This document shows, piece after piece, positions 17,167 through 26,033 of a stretch of DNA of 64,000 nt. The stretch's first letter is position 1; the number at the start of each line of letters is the position of its first letter. The stretch spans positions 620,001 through 684,000 of the forward strand of contig JAUXVJ010000009.1 of the NCBI GenBank assembly GCA_030684515.1. The letters run 5' to 3'. The position numbers were made by a program, and so were the translations under genes. This DNA is from Actinomycetota bacterium. GTDB taxonomy: Bacteria > Actinomycetota > Actinomycetes > S36-B12. The notes beneath the pieces were generated by a model, which saw only the letters and a program-made list of their open reading frames with translations, ran no database searches and was not told where the DNA came from.

Positions 17167-18387
17167 ATGACAGAACAGACGAATCAGAACCAAGGCGAGC
17201 CGTCAGGTCGTCCCACCACAACTGCGCCGCCGCCCGTCGAGGCACCTCTGCGCGCCCCCTTGCGCCGCAGCCGACAGGACAAGGTGCTCGGTGGCGTCGC
17301 CTCCGGCTTTGGTCGATGGCTCGGCATTGACCCAGTGGTCGTGCGCGTCGTGCTGGTGGTGCTTGCCATCTTCGGCGGCAGCGGCATCCTGCTGTACGGC
17401 ATCGGCTGGCTGTTCATTCCGCTTGAAGGCGAGCCGCAGAGCCCGGTCGAGCAGTTCATTGATCGTCAACGCACGGACGATGAGCGCGCCAAGATTCCGC
17501 CGCTGTTGATCATCCCCGCGGTGATCATCGGGGTCATCGTGCTGGGGAGCCTGGTCATTGCCGGCCCTTGGGGCGGCTGGTGGAGCTCAGGTGGCTGGCT
17601 GCTGCTACTGGCGTCCGGTGGCATCGTGATCTGGCTGATGAATCGCCAGCCGACTCACCAAGACCAAACGCAATCCAGCACCACCGGATTTGCGCATGGC
17701 GGCGCTGGCGACTACCCCACATACGTGGCGCCTTTGCCCGCCCCGACTGCGCCGCGACCACCGCGACCACGCTCGTATCTAGGTACGGCGACGTTGAGTC
17801 TGGCGATCATCGTGGTCGGAGTGCTGTCAGCGCTCTCGATTGCCGACGTGGTCACGATCCAGCCGGTGGCGATCATGGCGGTTGGGCTTGGGGTGCTTGG
17901 TCTGGGTCTGCTTATTGGCACCTTCTTCGGACGAGCCTTGTGGCTGCTTGCCATAGCGATTCCGCTTGCTGTCGTCACGCTGCTCGCTTCGGTGGTGCCG
18001 ACCAACCTGACCCTTGGTGATGGTGTGGGTGAGCGAACCTGGCGCCCGGTCACCATCGCGCAAGTGTCGGTGCCCTATCGCCTGACTTTGGGTGAGGCGA
18101 CTTTGGATCTCACGCAACTGCGAGCACCTGCTGATGCGACAGCGGTCGTACCCATCAATGCATATTTGGGCGTCGGAGATCTTCGCGTGATCCTGCCTGC
18201 CGACATGAACGTTGAACTGGATGCCAGCGTCGGGCTGGGTGAACTCAAGGCTGTCGGCTTTCCCGTGATCCAGGGCAGGGACAACCAGCTGGTCACCACA
18301 TTCCCGGCTATGACTGTGCAACCGGCGCCAACTGTCCACGTCGTCGCAACCATGTCGATCGGAACCATGGAGGTCTCCCGTGCGTAA
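17167..18387 (+). CDS. PspC domain membrane protein
   Basis: A 406-residue membrane protein. A Pro/Thr-rich cytoplasmic N-terminus precedes a PspC domain (about 35-95: KVLGGVASGFGRWLGIDPVVVR, then an LLYGIGWLFIPLEG span). Further spans lie around residues 115-135, 140-160, 210-230, 235-255 and 262-280. The C-terminal soluble part (about 300-406) resembles the beta-helical DUF2154/LiaF-type C-terminal region with repeated VGLGEL/LGVGDLRV turns. PspC and LiaF-like proteins act in sensing of envelope stress. ATG 17167 is chosen. It is divergent from the PspC-kinase unit, the two being separated by the triplicated binding-protein genes. It overlaps the next gene by eight bases. Confidence 0.88.
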   Translation: MTEQTNQNQGEPSGRPTTTAPPPVEAPLRAPLRRSRQDKVLGGVASGFGRWLGIDPVVVRVVLVVLAIFGGSGILLYGIGWLFIPLEGEPQSPVEQFIDRQRTDDERAKIPPLLIIPAVIIGVIVLGSLVIAGPWGGWWSSGGWLLLLASGGIVIWLMNRQPTHQDQTQSSTTGFAHGGAGDYPTYVAPLPAPTAPRPPRPRSYLGTATLSLAIIVVGVLSALSIADVVTIQPVAIMAVGLGVLGLGLLIGTFFGRALWLLAIAIPLAVVTLLASVVPTNLTLGDGVGERTWRPVTIAQVSVPYRLTLGEATLDLTQLRAPADATAVVPINAYLGVGDLRVILPADMNVELDASVGLGELKAVGFPVIQGRDNQLVTTFPAMTVQPAPTVHVVATMSIGTMEVSRA

Positions 18388-18613
18388 GCATCCGACGGAT
18401 TTCGTCTCGCTCATCTTCGGGCTCATCACCATTGGCACGGCGATTTCAGTGCTGATCTATCGCTACACCGATGTCGATCTTGATCTGCGATTCGCGATCC
18501 CACTTGCCTTCGTCACTCTTGGAGTGCTGGGTCTGTTGGGTTCGGTTGTCGCGCAGCGACGATCGAATCGCCGAGCACTCGCCGAGCAACCAGGCGCAGA
18601 AGTCAGCAGCTAG
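18380..18613 (+). CDS. small two-span membrane protein
   Basis: 77 residues from GTG 18380, overlapping the PspC protein gene by eight bases, so translation is probably coupled. Two hydrophobic stretches (about 9-25 and 35-56) flank a short polar turn, YRYTDVDLDLR; the C-terminus is polar and basic. Such small proteins often accompany PspC/LiaF-type genes. No motif gives a function. It meets the diguanylate cyclase gene tail to tail, with a four-base overlap of the stops. Confidence 0.75.
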   Translation: MRKHPTDFVSLIFGLITIGTAISVLIYRYTDVDLDLRFAIPLAFVTLGVLGLLGSVVAQRRSNRRALAEQPGAEVSS

Positions 18614-19716
18614 ACCTTGCGGCTGGCCCGGCGCAGGTACATGTCAGCATCGGCTTGCCGCACCAACTCATCGAAACTGTCGACTGCGGGATCAATCGTT
18701 GCCCAGCCGAAAGTCACAGTTCCTGGCCACGTGCTGGCGGGGATCGTGATTTCGGCCAGATGCTCACGGATCCGCTGTGTGAGGACGTCTACATTCCAGC
18801 GGCTGCCGATGCCCAGGATGAGGAACTCATCGCCGCCCCAACGGCAGGTGAAGTCACCCGTACGTACCGAACTTTGGATCGCCGCGGCAGTGGCCTTGAT
18901 GACTTCATCGCCAAGGTGGTGACCGTATCGATCGTTCACCTGCTTCAGGCCATCGATATCCACGAACATGGCCGTGATCATCACCTGGCCCCGAACTGCT
19001 AAGCCAAACGCCTGGCTGATTCGGGCATCCAGTCCGCGTCGATTGAGCATTCCCGTGAGTGGATCCTCAGTGGCAAGTGCAGCGTGCATGGCCAGGGCCT
19101 TGGCCAGCGCGTCGACCCCGCGGATTCGGAGTGCGAGCAGCACCGCGCTGATGAGCAGCGCGGCAATCGTGGCAACAATCCAGTCGATACTTGCAGTTGA
19201 ATCAAGACTCAACGACACCCAGACGCAGCCAATCAGCATTGGTACCGCAGCGGCTGTGGCCGCCCGGAAATCCATGGCAATCGGCCCGTATGCCGCGATT
19301 GCGAAAAGCGAATACAGCAGTCCGGTGTCCGAGAAGTGTGCGTACTGCTGCATCAGCAGCGCCCCAACCAACACCGTTGCTAAGCCGGCGCTGATCCACG
19401 GCACCCATGCGGCTGGCATCCACGACTGTCCGAGCAAGGGTGCGGCGATCGCCATCAGCAGCGCCGCGACAAAGATCGGGACGTTTTCTTGGAAGCTCGT
19501 ACCTTCCCCTGCGCCAGTACCCAGAACGGAGTTCAGCGTGGCTAGCCCCAATGCGAGAATCGCGACCGATGCAGCAATCCAGGGCGCTTCATGCTTGGCT
19601 GTCTGCTGGCGGAAGGTGCGGCGTTCCACTGGAGTGAGCACCACTCCATCAAGGTCGCTCGGAGAGAACAGCATCGCCGAAGCGTCGCGTGGCGACCGGG
19701 TTTCTGAACGATCCAC
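18610..19716 (-). CDS. membrane diguanylate cyclase (GGDEF)
   Basis: A 368-residue membrane protein with about six spans (residues about 40-205) and a C-terminal GGDEF domain that makes cyclic di-GMP from two GTP. The active-site motif is intact (RWGGDEFLI, about 288-296). An RxxD inhibitory site (RTGD) stands five residues before it, so product inhibition is likely. The DPLTGMLNRRGLD opening of the domain is also present. Start choice is uncertain: the only start codon between the upstream permease stop and the first span, other than ATG 19674, is GTG 19716. The longer frame reaching 19974 overlaps the permease gene and is rejected. Confidence 0.85.
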   Translation of the reverse strand: MDRSETRSPRDASAMLFSPSDLDGVVLTPVERRTFRQQTAKHEAPWIAASVAILALGLATLNSVLGTGAGEGTSFQENVPIFVAALLMAIAAPLLGQSWMPAAWVPWISAGLATVLVGALLMQQYAHFSDTGLLYSLFAIAAYGPIAMDFRAATAAAVPMLIGCVWVSLSLDSTASIDWIVATIAALLISAVLLALRIRGVDALAKALAMHAALATEDPLTGMLNRRGLDARISQAFGLAVRGQVMITAMFVDIDGLKQVNDRYGHHLGDEVIKATAAAIQSSVRTGDFTCRWGGDEFLILGIGSRWNVDVLTQRIREHLAEITIPASTWPGTVTFGWATIDPAVDSFDELVRQADADMYLRRASRKV

Positions 19717-19744
19717 AAGGGCAGCGTAGACGCCGACCCCCGAC

Positions 19745-20611
19745 TTAGCGAGAAGTCGTCTTGGAGTACTTGCGAATCGAGATGGTCGCGAAGATCGCGA
19801 TGAGCACCACGCAGGAGATGATCGTGTAGAGCTCTGGATGTTGCAGCGGCCAGTAATCCGGCTGGATTCCAGTGGGATTTCCGAACAGTTCGCGGGCGGA
19901 CAGCACCACTGTGGACACCGGGTTCCACGCCGCAACTGTCTGCAGGAAGGTGGGCAGGGAGGTGAGTGGCACAAAGGCGTTGGAGATGAAGGTGACGGGG
20001 AACAGCCACACCAGTCCGGCAGTGCTTGCCGTCTCGACGTTTGGCATCACCAAGCCGATGCTCGCACCGATCCACGAGACGGTGTAGGCGAACAGCAGCA
20101 GCAAGCAGTAGGCCCAGACGGCATTCCAGAATCCACCGTTGATGCGCCAGCCGACCAACAGGCCGGTAAGGCTCAGCACGGCGAGTACCAGAATCTGGCG
20201 CGCTGCATCGGCAAAGGTGCGTCCGATCAATACCGCTCCGTTGGCCATCGGCAGTGAGCGGAAGCGATCGATCAAGCCGGTCGACATCGCCTCGGCCATG
20301 CCCACAGTGCTTGCTGCGGCAGCGAAAGCCACGGTCTGGCCGAAGATGCCAGGCATCAGGTAGTTGCGATAGATCTCCGCGGAGTTCTCAGAAGCCTCGC
20401 CGGCGCCCGGGATCGGGATCGCCCCGCCAAAGACGTAGGCGAACAGCAGCACGAACATGATCGGCTGCACGATGGAGAAGAACATGAGCTCTGGCACGCG
20501 CAAGGTCTGCACGAGGTCATAGCGCGAGACGGCCGCACCGTCGGTGATGTTCCAGCCGAGCAGTGGGCGCTTGCGCGTGGGCAAAGCAGAAGTCGGCACA
20601 ACTGCTGTCAT
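19745..20611 (-). CDS. ABC-2 type exporter permease (DrrB-like)
   Basis: A 288-residue permease with six predicted membrane spans and the ABC-2 pattern of the daunorubicin-resistance DrrB family: RVPELMFFSIVQPIMFVLLF near the first span, and a conserved EAMSTGLIDRFRSLPM coupling region (about 105-120). It partners the ATPase encoded just upstream, whose stop overlaps this start by four bases. Together they would export a hydrophobic compound or a lipid-linked product; the substrate is unknown. Confidence 0.92.
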   Translation of the reverse strand: MTAVVPTSALPTRKRPLLGWNITDGAAVSRYDLVQTLRVPELMFFSIVQPIMFVLLFAYVFGGAIPIPGAGEASENSAEIYRNYLMPGIFGQTVAFAAAASTVGMAEAMSTGLIDRFRSLPMANGAVLIGRTFADAARQILVLAVLSLTGLLVGWRINGGFWNAVWAYCLLLLFAYTVSWIGASIGLVMPNVETASTAGLVWLFPVTFISNAFVPLTSLPTFLQTVAAWNPVSTVVLSARELFGNPTGIQPDYWPLQHPELYTIISCVVLIAIFATISIRKYSKTTSR

Positions 20612-21591
20612 GAACGTGACCTCCCGCGTTTGGGTTTCTCGGCTGGCTTCTCTTCTTCGGCAACATGGCCGGTGAGGGACAAGAACACGTCATCCAGAGT
20701 CGGGCGGCGCAGCAAGAGATCGCTGACTTCAACACCCTGCGCGTCAAGGGCGCGCACGGCTTCAACCAGAACTGTTGATCCACCTGTGACGGGTGCTGAG
20801 ATCTTGAGCTCGTCGACTTGTGCTTCGCCGCTGGCAACCGCGCGAATTGCGGCCAACGCATCATTGACGCGCGCCGGATCAACGATGGAGATCTCAATGC
20901 GATCGCCGCCGATCTGGTCCTTCAGCTCTTCCGCGCTGCCCTTGGCGATGACCAGACCGTGGTCGATGACCACGATCTGCTGGGCAAGCTGATCGGCTTC
21001 TTCCAGGTATTGGGTGGTGAGCAGCACGGTCGTGCCATTGGCGACGAGCTCGTTGATGACATCCCACATGCCAAGTCGTGAGCGCGGATCGAGGCCAGTG
21101 GTCGGCTCGTCCAGGAACAAGATGGAGGGCTGGGCGATCAGGCTGGACGCCAGATCCAGGCGTCTTCGCATGCCGCCGGAGTAGGTTTTCGCGGGTCGGT
21201 TGGCTGCCTCTGTGAGTTCAAATGACTCCAGCAGTTGGTCTGTGCGCTCTTTCACGTACTTCTTTGGCAGGTGATACAACGCACCGAACATCAGCAAGTT
21301 CTCTCGGCCGGTCAGGTACTCGTTGACGGCGGCTGCCTGGCCAGTCAGGCCGATCGCTTTGCGCACCTGCTCGGGCTGCTTGACCACGTCATAGCCAGCG
21401 ATCTGAGCACGACCAGAGGTTGGGATCAGCAGGGTCGACAGGATTCGCACGACTGTGGTCTTGCCGGCTCCGTTTGGTCCAAGCAGGCCCACCACCTGCC
21501 CGCGCTCAACAGTCAGATCGATGCCGTTGAGGGCTTTGACTGAGCCGAATTCCTTGACCAGTCCCTCGGCAAGCACTGCTGCATCAGCCAT
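20608..21591 (-). CDS. ABC exporter ATP-binding protein (DrrA-like)
   Basis: A 327-residue ATPase. Walker A GPNGAGKTT (about 37-45), Q-loop near TGQAAAVNEYLTG, signature TYSGGMRRRLD (about 134-144), Walker B ILFLDEPTTGLDPRSR (about 155-170) and an H-loop replaced by Gln in LLTTQYLEEAD, as is usual in DrrA-type proteins. The C-terminal part is the DrrA regulatory extension with LLRRPTLDDVFLSLTG, ending in a Lys/Arg-rich tail. It forms an operon with the permease. The gene start at 21591 lies about 40 bases from the repeat array of the divergent AAA/DUF4143 gene. Confidence 0.95.
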   Translation of the reverse strand: MADAAVLAEGLVKEFGSVKALNGIDLTVERGQVVGLLGPNGAGKTTVVRILSTLLIPTSGRAQIAGYDVVKQPEQVRKAIGLTGQAAAVNEYLTGRENLLMFGALYHLPKKYVKERTDQLLESFELTEAANRPAKTYSGGMRRRLDLASSLIAQPSILFLDEPTTGLDPRSRLGMWDVINELVANGTTVLLTTQYLEEADQLAQQIVVIDHGLVIAKGSAEELKDQIGGDRIEISIVDPARVNDALAAIRAVASGEAQVDELKISAPVTGGSTVLVEAVRALDAQGVEVSDLLLRRPTLDDVFLSLTGHVAEEEKPAEKPKRGRSRS

Positions 21592-21632
21592 GAACAGACC
21601 TTAGGTCAAGCGCGTGGGGCATCCAGTTCACG

Positions 21633-21699
21633 CCCCTCCAAAAGTCCGGTTCGTACCCCTCCAAAAGTCCGGTTCGCACCCCTCCAAAAGTCCGGTTCG
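21633..21699 (+). repeat. three 23-bp direct repeats before the AAA/DUF4143 gene
   Basis: The 21-base unit CCCCTCCAAAAGTCCGGTTCG occurs without change at 21633, 21656 and 21679, a strict 23-base period with a two-base spacer (TA, CA). The last unit ends 14 bases before ATG 21714, so the array must overlap the promoter or the start of the transcript. That position and periodicity (about two helical turns) suggest an operator array bound by repeated copies of a regulator. Inference from layout only. Confidence 0.85.
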
Positions 21700-21713
21700 T
21701 GCTACCCTCCCCC

Positions 21714-22991
21714 ATGGCCAAAAGGCAGGCAGCGCACTATGAACGCCGAATAATGGCCAAGGCGCTGGACTACCTGCACGACGATCCAGTAGTGCTCCTG
21801 GAAGGGCCCAGATCAGTAGGAAAATCCACCCTCTTGCGCCAAATTGCACGTGAGCGAGCAGGCAGATTGATTGACCTGGATGATCCTGCAACTTTGGACG
21901 TGGCCCGTGCAGATCCCGCGCTTCTCATTGCAGGTGGCGGGCTGGTCTGTATCGATGAGTATCAGAAGGCACCAATCGTGCTGGATGCCATAAAGGCAGA
22001 GTTGAACCGTAGCCATGAAGCCGGACGCTTCCTGCTGACAGGTTCGGCTCAGTATGAGTCGCTCCTGCCTGACGCGCAGGCCTTGACGGGCAGACTTTCT
22101 CGACTCCGGGTGCTTCCCCTCTCGCAAGGAGAAATCGCGGGAGTACATGAGGAATGGCTGGAGAAATTCGTCGATGATCCAGACGCGACGATCGCCGAGA
22201 CGCGAGAGTCGTCTGAATCTCGTGAGTCGTACATCGCCCGAATAAGCGCGGGTGGATTTCCACTGGCGTTGGCCGCGTCGTCCACTGCTGCCAGAAATCG
22301 TTGGGTAGACAACTACGTGGATCTCACTCTGGCAAGAGATGTGCGGGACATCTCCAATATTCGACGGCCACAGCAATTGTCAGTCCTGATCGGACGGCTC
22401 GCTGGGCAAACAGGTCAGATACTCAACGTAGAAAAAGCAGCCAAAGACGTGGGTATGGCAGTAACAACGGCCAATGACTATGCCGCGCTCTTGGAACAAG
22501 TGTTTCTCATTTATCGATTGCCTGCCTGGGGCAAGACTCTCAGCGCACGGACCTCCAGATTGCCGAAAGTCCACATGGTTGATTCGGCCATCGCAGCGCG
22601 CCTACTGCGCCTTTCACCTGACAAGTTGGCGACGATGGAGGCCACAGCGCTGACTGAATTGGGTCACCTGGTGGAAACTTTCGTAGTTGGAGAGATCCTC
22701 AAGCAGGTGTCATGGATCGAAGGCGTGCACACATCTGGTCACTGGAACACTCGCGATGGCGATGAAGTGGATCTTGTTCTTGAGCGAGACGATGGAAAAG
22801 TTCTGGCGTTTGAGGTGAAGGCGGCGACCCGGGTACCCGGAGGCGAACTGAAGCCAATGGAAAAACTCCAGGCAAAGCTCGGTGACAAGTTTCTGGGCGG
22901 GGCAGCGCTCTACCTTGGGGAGCGGCACTACACGTACAAGCCCGGAATTCACGTCGTCCCAGTTGACCGGCTCTGGACGCCGTTGACGTAG
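21714..22991 (+). CDS. AAA family ATPase with DUF4143 domain
   Basis: A 425-residue protein. An N-terminal AAA_14-type ATPase domain carries Walker A LLEGPRSVGKST (about 28-39) and Walker B LVCIDEYQKAP (about 79-89), with sensor LLTGSAQY (about 105-112). A winged-helix stretch and DUF4143 C-terminal domain (about 215-425) follow, ending in a nuclease-like GDEVDLVLE...VLAFEVKA segment. Proteins of this type are common in accessory DNA and may be toxins, antitoxins or defence factors; none is shown here. The DEVDLV and EVKA residues resemble the D-ExK of PD-(D/E)xK nucleases. ATG 21714 is preferred; GTG 21699 overlaps the repeat. It sits alone between the ABC exporter and sucC. Confidence 0.9.
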   Translation: MAKRQAAHYERRIMAKALDYLHDDPVVLLEGPRSVGKSTLLRQIARERAGRLIDLDDPATLDVARADPALLIAGGGLVCIDEYQKAPIVLDAIKAELNRSHEAGRFLLTGSAQYESLLPDAQALTGRLSRLRVLPLSQGEIAGVHEEWLEKFVDDPDATIAETRESSESRESYIARISAGGFPLALAASSTAARNRWVDNYVDLTLARDVRDISNIRRPQQLSVLIGRLAGQTGQILNVEKAAKDVGMAVTTANDYAALLEQVFLIYRLPAWGKTLSARTSRLPKVHMVDSAIAARLLRLSPDKLATMEATALTELGHLVETFVVGEILKQVSWIEGVHTSGHWNTRDGDEVDLVLERDDGKVLAFEVKAATRVPGGELKPMEKLQAKLGDKFLGGAALYLGERHYTYKPGIHVVPVDRLWTPLT

Positions 22992-23187
22992 ACGACCATT
23001 CCGCAGTCCTTTGTCCGCAATGGTCCGAGTAGTCCGGCTGGCCTTGGGCGACCACCGCGCTGAGTGGGTCCAAGATCACAGGTATCCGGGCGCAAAGCCC
23101 CTTTAAACGTGGGTAGGCTCAGCCCGCTCGGCTGACATTCGCCGAATTCCGCACTGCCATCGCGTCGCATCGCAAAAGGAGTCCTGC

Positions 23188-24375
23188 GTGGACCTGTACG
23201 AGTACCAAGCAAAGCAGCTGTTCGAATCCCATGACGTTCCCACGACCCAGGGTGAAGTAGCCAGCACTGCCGATGCTGCCCATGAAATCGCCCGCAAGAT
23301 CGGCACCCAGGTCGTAGTCAAGGCCCAGGTCAAGACCGGTGGCCGGGGCAAGGCAGGCGGCGTGAAGCTGGCTGAGAATCCTGATGATGCCTTCGAGAAG
23401 GCTCAGGCCATCCTTGGCATGGACATCAAGGGCCATACCGTCCATCGCGTCCTTGTTGCCGAGGCCAGCGATATCGCCGAGGAGTACTACGTCTCCTTCC
23501 TGCTTGATCGCACCAACCGCACCTTCCTGGCCATGGCCAGCGTTGAGGGCGGCGTGGAGATCGAAGAGGTCGCCGTCAACAACCCCGATGCACTCGCCAT
23601 GATCCGCGTGGATGCACTCGAGGGCTGCACCGAGGCCAAGGCTCGCGAGATCGTCGCCGCCGCGAAGTTCGACGACAAGATCGCCGACCAGGTCGTTGCG
23701 ATCCTGCTGAAGCTCTGGGACGTCTTCGTCAAGGAAGATGCCACGCTCGTTGAGGTCAACCCACTCGTGCTCACCCCAGGTGGCAAGGTGCTGGCCCTGG
23801 ACGGCAAGGTCACCATCGACGACAACGCAGCCTTCCGTCACGTCGGTCACGCTGACCTGGTGGACCGCGAGGCAACCGACGCGATCGAGTTGCGCGCAGC
23901 TGAGTTCGAACTCAACTACGTGAAGCTGCAGGGCGAGGTCGGCATCATCGGCAACGGCGCTGGTCTTGTGATGAGTACGCTCGACGTTGTTGCCTACGCC
24001 GGCGAGGAGTTCGGTGGGATTCTTCCGGCCAACTTCCTGGACATCGGCGGTGGCGCCAGCGCTGAGGTCATGGCCAATGGCCTGGACATCATCCTGAACG
24101 ACCCTGAGGTCGAGTCAGTCTTCGTCAACGTCTTCGGCGGCATCACCTCGTGCGACGCCGTTGCCAACGGCATCCTGCAGGCATTGGAGATGCTCGAGTC
24201 CAAGGGCGCAACGCTGACCAAGCCGATCGTTGCTCGCATCGATGGCAACAACGCGATCGAAGGTCGCGCGATCCTCACCAAAGCGAATCACCCACTAATC
24301 GAAATGGTCGAGACCATGGACGATGCTGCGCGTCGCGCTGCCGAATTGGCAGCAGCACGCAAGGCCGGAAAGTAG
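23188..24375 (+). CDS. sucC: succinyl-CoA synthetase beta subunit
   Basis: 395 residues, ATP-grasp fold, with SucD interconverts succinyl-CoA and succinate plus nucleoside triphosphate in the citric acid cycle. It opens [18 protein letters not shown] and has the ATP-grasp region [19 protein letters not shown] (about 43-61). It also has the typical [19 protein letters not shown] (about 189-207) and a C-terminal power-helix domain ending with a [10 protein letters not shown] segment. Start GTG 23188 follows an AAAAGGAG ribosome-binding site eight bases upstream. The sucD start lies 12 bases after the stop. Confidence 0.98.
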   Translation: MDLYEYQAKQLFESHDVPTTQGEVASTADAAHEIARKIGTQVVVKAQVKTGGRGKAGGVKLAENPDDAFEKAQAILGMDIKGHTVHRVLVAEASDIAEEYYVSFLLDRTNRTFLAMASVEGGVEIEEVAVNNPDALAMIRVDALEGCTEAKAREIVAAAKFDDKIADQVVAILLKLWDVFVKEDATLVEVNPLVLTPGGKVLALDGKVTIDDNAAFRHVGHADLVDREATDAIELRAAEFELNYVKLQGEVGIIGNGAGLVMSTLDVVAYAGEEFGGILPANFLDIGGGASAEVMANGLDIILNDPEVESVFVNVFGGITSCDAVANGILQALEMLESKGATLTKPIVARIDGNNAIEGRAILTKANHPLIEMVETMDDAARRAAELAAARKAGK

Positions 24376-24387
24376 AGGCATACGAAC

Positions 24388-25260
24388 ATGGCTATTTGGC
24401 TGAACAATGAAAGCAAGATCCTCGTCCAGGGCATGACTGGCTCAGAGGGCACCAAGCACACCCGCCGCATGGTTGCCTCCGGCTCCAACGTGGTGGCCGG
24501 CGTGACCCCAGGCAAGGCCGGTCAGGATCTTGACGGCATCCCGATCTTCAACACCGTTGGTGATGCAATGGCCGCAACGGGTGCAAATGTCAGCGTGGCA
24601 TTCGTGCCGCCGAAGTTCGCCATCGGCGCTGTTGAAGAAGCCGTCAATGCTGAGATCCCTTTGCTGATCCTGATCACTGAAGGCATCCCGGTGCACGACA
24701 CCGCGAAGTTCTTCCAGCTCTCGCAGAACTCGGGCAAGACCCGCATCATCGGGCCAAACTGCCCAGGTGTGATCACTCCAGGTGTTGCCAACGCGGGCAT
24801 CATCCCGGCCGACATCACCAAACCGGGTCGCATCGGACTGGTCTCCAAGTCAGGCACCCTGACCTACCAGATGATGTACGAACTGCGCGATATCGGCTTC
24901 AGCACCTGCGTTGGCATCGGTGGCGATCCGATCATCGGCACCACGCACATCGATGCGCTGCAGGCCTTCCAGGACGATCCCGACACTGACGCGATCGTGA
25001 TGATCGGTGAAATCGGTGGCGACGCTGAAGAGCGTGCCGCTGCTTACATCGGTCTGCACATCACCAAGCCAGTTGTCGGCTATGTCGCTGGCTTCACCGC
25101 ACCTGAGGGCAAGACCATGGGCCACGCTGGCGCCATTGTGTCGGGCTCGGCAGGCACTGCTGCAGCCAAGCAGGAAGCACTCGAGGCTGTTGGCGTCAAG
25201 GTCGGCAAGACACCGAGCGCGACTGCTCGCCTGATGCGCGAAATCATGACCAAGGGCTAG
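24388..25260 (+). CDS. sucD: succinyl-CoA synthetase alpha subunit
   Basis: 290 residues, the CoA-binding and phosphohistidine subunit. It shows [17 protein letters not shown] (CoA-binding Rossmann start), [11 protein letters not shown] (about 124-134) and the active-site His loop [20 protein letters not shown] (about 247-266). It is followed by a strong terminator. Its last 45 bases and that terminator are copied 817 bases downstream; see the repeat entries. The coding frame here is intact and complete. Confidence 0.98.
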   Translation: MAIWLNNESKILVQGMTGSEGTKHTRRMVASGSNVVAGVTPGKAGQDLDGIPIFNTVGDAMAATGANVSVAFVPPKFAIGAVEEAVNAEIPLLILITEGIPVHDTAKFFQLSQNSGKTRIIGPNCPGVITPGVANAGIIPADITKPGRIGLVSKSGTLTYQMMYELRDIGFSTCVGIGGDPIIGTTHIDALQAFQDDPDTDAIVMIGEIGGDAEERAAAYIGLHITKPVVGYVAGFTAPEGKTMGHAGAIVSGSAGTAAAKQEALEAVGVKVGKTPSATARLMREIMTKG

Positions 25261-25317
25261 GAAAGCAAGAGCGCGAGACATGTGAAAACCCCCGGGGAAC
25301 CGGGGGTTTTCACATGT
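25216..25317 (+). repeat. left copy of a 102-bp direct repeat (sucD 3' end plus terminator)
   Basis: From AGCGCGACTGCTCG within sucD to the end of its terminator. The second copy at 26033-26134 has the same length with four mismatches and no gaps. The two copies bracket the higBA toxin-antitoxin genes. This copy contains the functional sucD end. Confidence 0.9.
25278..25317. terminator. sucD terminator, bidirectional hairpin
   Basis: ACATGTGAAAACCCCCGG and its complement form a perfect stem of 18 bp around GGAA, with A and T runs so that it can end transcription from both sides. It serves sucCD on the plus strand and higBA (stop at 25345) on the minus strand. Confidence 0.9.
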
Positions 25318-25344
25318 CCGTCACTACTCGCCGATCCGCCTCAT

Positions 25345-25704
25345 TCAGGCGGCGCTTCCATCCCACGGCTTGATCTGGCGTAACTGCTCAGCCAGTTGAA
25401 CTGAAGCCGCTTCTATGTCGTGCGCTACTTGTGCACGAAGCCAGTAGCCGTTGGACAGCCCAAAGAACTTGCAGAGACGCAGATCGGTGTCGGCAGAGAT
25501 CGCACGCTTGCCGCTGATGATGTCGCCGATGCGCTGGGCAGGAACATTGATCTCTTTGGCCAAGCGGTAACGGGACATACCTAGGGGGAGGAGAAACTCT
25601 TCCCAGAGCAATTCGCCTGGAGTCACGGGATCAAGGGCAGGCAACTTCGCGCTCGATGCCAGGCTCGATCTGGATCGAATTGGCTTCTTGGCCTTTGTTG
25701 TCAC
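25345..25704 (-). CDS. higA: HigA-type antitoxin, XRE family
   Basis: 119 residues. After a basic, disordered N-terminus of about 27 residues comes the canonical HigA domain: TPGELLWEEFLLPLGMSRYRLA, then a helix-turn-helix NVPAQRIGDIISGKRAISADT (about 54-74) and LRLCKFFGLSNGYWLRAQVAHDIE. It should neutralise the HigB mRNA interferase and, with it, repress their shared promoter. It is downstream of higB with 15 bases between, the gene order typical of higBA. Its stop faces the sucD terminator. Confidence 0.95.
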   Translation of the reverse strand: MTTKAKKPIRSRSSLASSAKLPALDPVTPGELLWEEFLLPLGMSRYRLAKEINVPAQRIGDIISGKRAISADTDLRLCKFFGLSNGYWLRAQVAHDIEAASVQLAEQLRQIKPWDGSAA

Positions 25705-25719
25705 GATGCTTCCTTCGCG

Positions 25720-25998
25720 CTAGTGATAGTCAACAATCTCAACTGCAGCAGGCCCAGCGCTGGTCCATGCGAAGCACACCCGCCACTGGTCATTGATCCG
25801 AATGCTCATTTGTCCACGCCTTTTGCCTTTCAACTGCTCCAAGCGATTTCCTGGCGGAATACGGAGATCATCCAATTGACCAGCGATCTCCAATTGAAGC
25901 AGTTTCCGCCGAGCTACCTTCTCGATCGCTACAAACCGCCGCACTCGCATTCCACCGGCAAGTGCCTCGGTGTCACTGTCAGCGAAGGACAGGATCAC
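25720..25998 (-). CDS. higB: HigB/RelE-type toxin
   Basis: 92 residues, the usual HigB length. Family features: ILSFADSDTEAL at the start, VRRFVAIEKVARRKL, the LRIPPGNRLEQLKGKRRGQ block and SIRINDQWRVCF with the catalytic-face Arg/Trp residues, ending VEIVDYH. HigB cuts translated mRNA on the ribosome. GTG 25998 is the start; the longer frame beginning at 26070 reads into the duplicated sucD end and has no family similarity there. The predicted promoter places the transcript start at or next to this GTG, so the mRNA may be leaderless. Confidence 0.93.
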   Translation of the reverse strand: MILSFADSDTEALAGGMRVRRFVAIEKVARRKLLQLEIAGQLDDLRIPPGNRLEQLKGKRRGQMSIRINDQWRVCFAWTSAGPAAVEIVDYH

Positions 25999-26004
25999 GA
26001 TCCA

Positions 26005-26033
26005 ATAGTAACGCATAGCGTTAGTAATGCCAA
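26005..26033 (-). promoter_or_regulatory. higBA promoter with palindromic operator
   Basis: On the minus strand TTGGCA (26033-26028) and TACTAT (26010-26005) are separated by 17 bases. Between and overlapping them lies TAACGCATAGCGTTA (26009-26023), a 6-bp perfect inverted repeat with a 3-base centre, well placed as a HigA autorepression site. The -35 box touches the inner edge of the right direct repeat. Positions fit a leaderless higB transcript. Confidence 0.7.

Noticed and set aside
21628-21891. Minus-strand frame with a repeated peptide pattern across the 23-bp repeats
   Set aside because: The repeated peptide simply reflects translation of the DNA repeats. The frame overlaps the AAA gene and lacks a start with a ribosome-binding site.
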